A stretch of DNA of 64,000 nucleotides from Heloderma charlesbogerti (taxonomy: Eukaryota > Chordata > Lepidosauria > Squamata > Helodermatidae). The notes beneath the pieces were generated by a model. That model did not search any database and was not told the origin of the DNA. It saw only the letters and a program-made list of their open reading frames with translations. Below are positions 31,580-64,000 of the stretch, in pieces; the stretch's first letter is position 1; each line of letters begins with the position of its first letter. Both the position numbers and the translations under genes were made by a program. The stretch is from positions 1,240,001 to 1,304,000 of the forward strand of contig JANEZZ010002761.1 of NCBI GenBank assembly GCA_026122225.1, written 5' to 3'.

Positions 31580-32249
31580 AACAATAACAATTGTGTGAAC
31601 TGTGTATTTATTTTATTTATTTAAAAATGTAATGGTAGCAAGATTTCAGTCTCCTTATCTCACAGCATCCACACAAGGTACTACATAGTAGTGCATGATG
31701 GTCTGCACCTGCTAAAAGTCTCTGTTCTACACAACTATTAACGGTGCAAGAGCTGGGCCCGCTTTTGCCTCTGGCTTCCCTCCAGAACTAAGCTGCTTGC
31801 TTTCACCTAAGGGGGACTTTATTGCTCTTGCTCATTGTCATCAGTGGTGCAGTGGTAAATGTTGAAGTGCAGGCGCTCATCATGATAGTCCCCATAACTG
31901 GGATCACGTCAAATCAAAGATGATGGCTGTCTTAGGAAATGAAGATGGTGGGCAGCATGCCCAGCCACTAAGCGAAAAATAAGGTGAAAAACAGGTGTTG
32001 CTGGGGGGGGGGCGCTAAAGAGATCAGTAAGGGACTAGGAAGAGCCATGGGGGTGGGCTAGGAAGGGCACCAGTAAACCAGCAGGGGAGCTAGCATGAAG
32101 ACTGGGCTGCAGGGCTGGGGAAGGTTGTGTGCTTTTATGTCTGAATGGATGGAGGCTGCATGTGTAAGAAAGAGAATGAGAAAAAAAGGGTGAGTGGGGA
32201 TATTTTGGAGGAATACAGATTTTGGCTGCCATGGTAGGTGTGGACAGTC
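31580..32249. other. Intergenic sequence with an L2-type tail
   Basis: A minus-strand LINE-tail-like segment lies near 31600-31680 (TATTTATTTTATTTATTTAA, then CTCACAGCATCCACACAAGG). The rest was not recognised; a G-run lies at about 32004. Confidence 0.4.
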
Positions 32250-32400
32250 ACAAACAAGAAGGCTAAAAGAAAGTAACTTGCCCAAGAACCTAAGTTCAAG
32301 GCAGAGTTGGGATCTGAGCTCAAACACCCCAAACCGCTCTTGTGAACCGAGTTTTTTGCTACAACACTCATTATCAGAAAGCAAACTGATGAGGCTCAGA
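32250..32400 (-). mobile_element. MIR-like SINE fragment, reverse strand
   Basis: The minus strand reads GAGCTCAGATCCCAACTCTG, then TTGGGCAAGTTACTTTCTTT, the MIR core and tail order. TGATGAGGCTCAGAG follows near 32388. Confidence 0.55.
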
Positions 32401-32449
32401 GACTGCTGTGTGAGGCCCAGAGGCATTCTGGGAAATACAGATGGGTCTA

Positions 32450-32703
32450 CAGTGGGGGTCCCCAACCCCTGGGCCGCAGACCGGTACCAGTCCATGGCCT
32501 GTTAGGAACAGGGCCACGAAGGGGTGTGCGAAACCCCCCTACCTTGGGGGGGGTGGCTGCTGGGACGCAAATGCCGACTATGTACTTCAAGTAATAGGCT
32601 GCATAAATCTTTACGAAGTCGATGTACAAATCGAAGTCTGCCCGCGAAACCTCCCCCCCCCCCCCCGCCCGGTCTGTGGCGCAAAAAAGGTTGGGGACCG
32701 CTG
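32450..32703. mobile_element. hAT-like DNA transposon fragment
   Basis: The ends CAGTGGGGGTCCCCAACC and GGTTGGGGACCGCTG are inverted repeats, and ACCGGTACCAGTCC follows the left end, a familiar vertebrate hAT start. GGTCTA-type words flank both sides, compatible with a decayed 8-bp duplication. The element is 254 bases and non-coding; a C-run lies at about 32651-32666. Confidence 0.75.
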
Positions 32704-32884
32704 GTCTAGAGGCTGGAGCTTCAGTTTGCAGCCTGTCAACCTCCCACTGTATTTTAAAAAATCAAACGAAAATCAAACCAGGCAGGGAGCCTGGCAGGTG
32801 CCAAGAAAGGTGTCTGTGGGCCCCACATTGGAGACCCCAGGACTAGAACTTCATCTCTTGTCACCACCATTTGCCTCAGTTCAT

Positions 32885-33095
32885 CAGACTCCCCTCATGA
32901 AAATATCAGTTCAGGCACATGTGTCAGCCCTATTTCTTCTGCAGCGAAGGCAAAGAAAAGAACGCATTTAGATTCTCTGCAATCTCCTTATTCTCGTTTT
33001 GTGCCCCTTTAACTCCGTCGTCATCCAATGGTCCAACTGTCTCCCTAGCCAGTTCCCTGTGTCTGATGTGTTTAAAGAAGTCTTCATTGTTGGCC
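32885..33095 (-). mobile_element. LINE ORF2 connector fragment, reverse strand
   Basis: The minus strand gives EDFFKHIRHRELARETVGPL followed by an AENLNAFF motif, as seen just before the reverse transcriptase of CR1/L2-type LINEs. The clade could not be decided. Confidence 0.45.
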
Positions 33096-33097
33096 TT

Positions 33098-33470
33098 GAT
33101 GGGTTCGCAGTTTGGGGGTGCTCCTGGACTCAGCCCTGAGCCTGGATGCCCAGGTTTCAGCGGTGGCCAGGAGTGCATTTGCACAGTTAAAGCGAGTGCG
33201 CCAGCTGCGCCTGTTCCTTGAGATGTCCAGCTTGACCACAGTGACACGTGCCTTCATTACATCCCGTTTGGATTACTGCAACGCGCTCTACGTGGGGCTG
33301 CCTCTGAAGAGTGCTCGGAAACTTCAGCTGGTTCAAAGAACTACGGCCAGACTTCTGACGGGCTGGTTACAGGGAGCATACAACTTCCCTGTTAAAACAG
33401 CTTCACTGGCTCCCAGTCTGTTTCCGGGCACAATTCAAAGTGCCATCAAGAGAATAATACAATTAGGGCT
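33098..33470 (+). mobile_element. L2 LINE fragment (C-terminal domain)
   Basis: The frame from 33112 reads GVLLDSALSLDAQVSAVARS, LDYCNALYVGLPLKSARKLQ and LVQRTTARLLTG, matching the L2 at 48.3-48.6 kb. A frame change follows near 33380. Confidence 0.88.
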
Positions 33471-34119
33471 CCGTGGAAACAGCACAGACCCCACCCCCCG
33501 CAATGATAAACCAGGTCTTTTAGAACATAGAAACGCACAAGAGAGAAGATGTGATTGAGGAAACATCTCAACAAAGCTGGACAAGAAGTGAAGCCGATAG
33601 CGTGGAAACACAACCCTAGATTAAGTTAGGATTAAGTCCAGGGTCGCTTCCATATTTTCCCTAGGTTTGTGCAATTCAATTTCCAGTGTGTATGAGACAC
33701 AATTAATCAGCTTTCCCAACCCATGGAGTTTTCTGATGGGAAGCTATTAAACTCCAACATTTCAAAACTGGGAAAGGGGTAAAATGTGTTTTTATTTGCT
33801 GCACTGGCAGCTTTGAGTTAATGTATGTTTGAAGTTTTAAAAATTCCTAGGACATTACAGTTTAATTTCTGTTTTTTCAATTATACTAGAGAATGAATAA
33901 CTTTACTAAAGTCTCACTGATTTCATTTGGTCTCCTTAAGTATGACTAATTCTGGATCCAACCCAATTATTTGAGTGTCCAGGTATATTCTGTTTTTGCT
34001 GACCATTGACCATAGAACATGAGTGGACCGCCTATTTCTCCTCCCCTGCAAACATTCTTTGTTGAGCAGGAGAAATATACACACTTTCTCTGCCTGGTGT
34101 AAAAAGAGACATTGAAGTC
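33471..34119. other. Upstream flank / 5' UTR region of KMO
   Basis: AT-rich sequence immediately before the KMO start codon. No convincing TATA or CpG signal was seen. An A/T-rich AGAAATATAC lies near 34069. A proximal transcription start cannot be located by eye. Confidence 0.35.

Positions 34120-64000
<29,881 letters not shown>

Noticed and set aside
1..34119. Fumarate hydratase (FH) exons, expected upstream of KMO by mammalian synteny
   Set aside because: No FH motif was found on either strand in this interval.

Overview
The window is a piece of a vertebrate nuclear genome, almost certainly from a squamate reptile (lizard or snake). The evidence is a near-intact BovB (RTE) LINE, further BovB fragments, a Sauria-type SINE with a BovB-like tail, CR1, L2 and L1 LINEs, tRNA-derived SINEs, and many hAT-type foldback elements, with spliced host genes spread thinly between them. 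The species cannot be fixed from sequence alone.

Host genes. (1) The last three exons of a + strand gene of the DUF4587 (PRR29/C21orf58-like) family lie at 299-438, 9470-9678 and 13071-13092. Splice phases agree across both junctions and the stop is at 13090-13092. (2) The first ten coding exons of kynurenine 3-monooxygenase (KMO), + strand, run from the ATG at 34120 to a splice donor after 61707. The reading phase holds through all nine introns, giving 319 codons. They include the FAD-binding GGGLVGS, GCDGA and GDAAHA motifs and Arg85/Tyr99 at the known substrate-binding positions. The C-terminal third lies beyond the window. A CpG-rich stretch at 30.1-30.7 kb with two inverted CCAAT boxes is a candidate promoter.

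Layout. 0-13 kb: DUF4587-gene exons with introns full of CR1 (0.65-3.07 kb), BovB (3.76-7.0 kb), a CR1 3' end (8.43 kb) and L1 (10.99-12.72 kb). 13-30 kb: intergenic, with nested foldback hATs, a 15.7-kb foldback, an L2 split by a 1.4-kb inverted-repeat element, L1/L2 pieces, an LTR, a Sauria SINE, and a reverse BovB split by a hAT element. 30-34 kb: CpG-rich segment, MIR-like SINEs and small DNA transposons. 34-62 kb: KMO, with a 399-bp tandem duplication in intron 1, a solo LTR and a long L2 in intron 8, and in intron 9 an L2 > L1 > (CR1, BovB) nest followed by a degraded chromodomain-type Ty3/Gypsy element. 61.7-64 kb: intron 10 with a foldback.

No rRNA gene, functional tRNA gene, CRISPR array or bacterial-type system was seen. 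The most notable content is transposon archaeology: insertions with readable target-site duplications, several nests that give relative ages, and several palindromic families. All family assignments are by reading; none was checked by database search.
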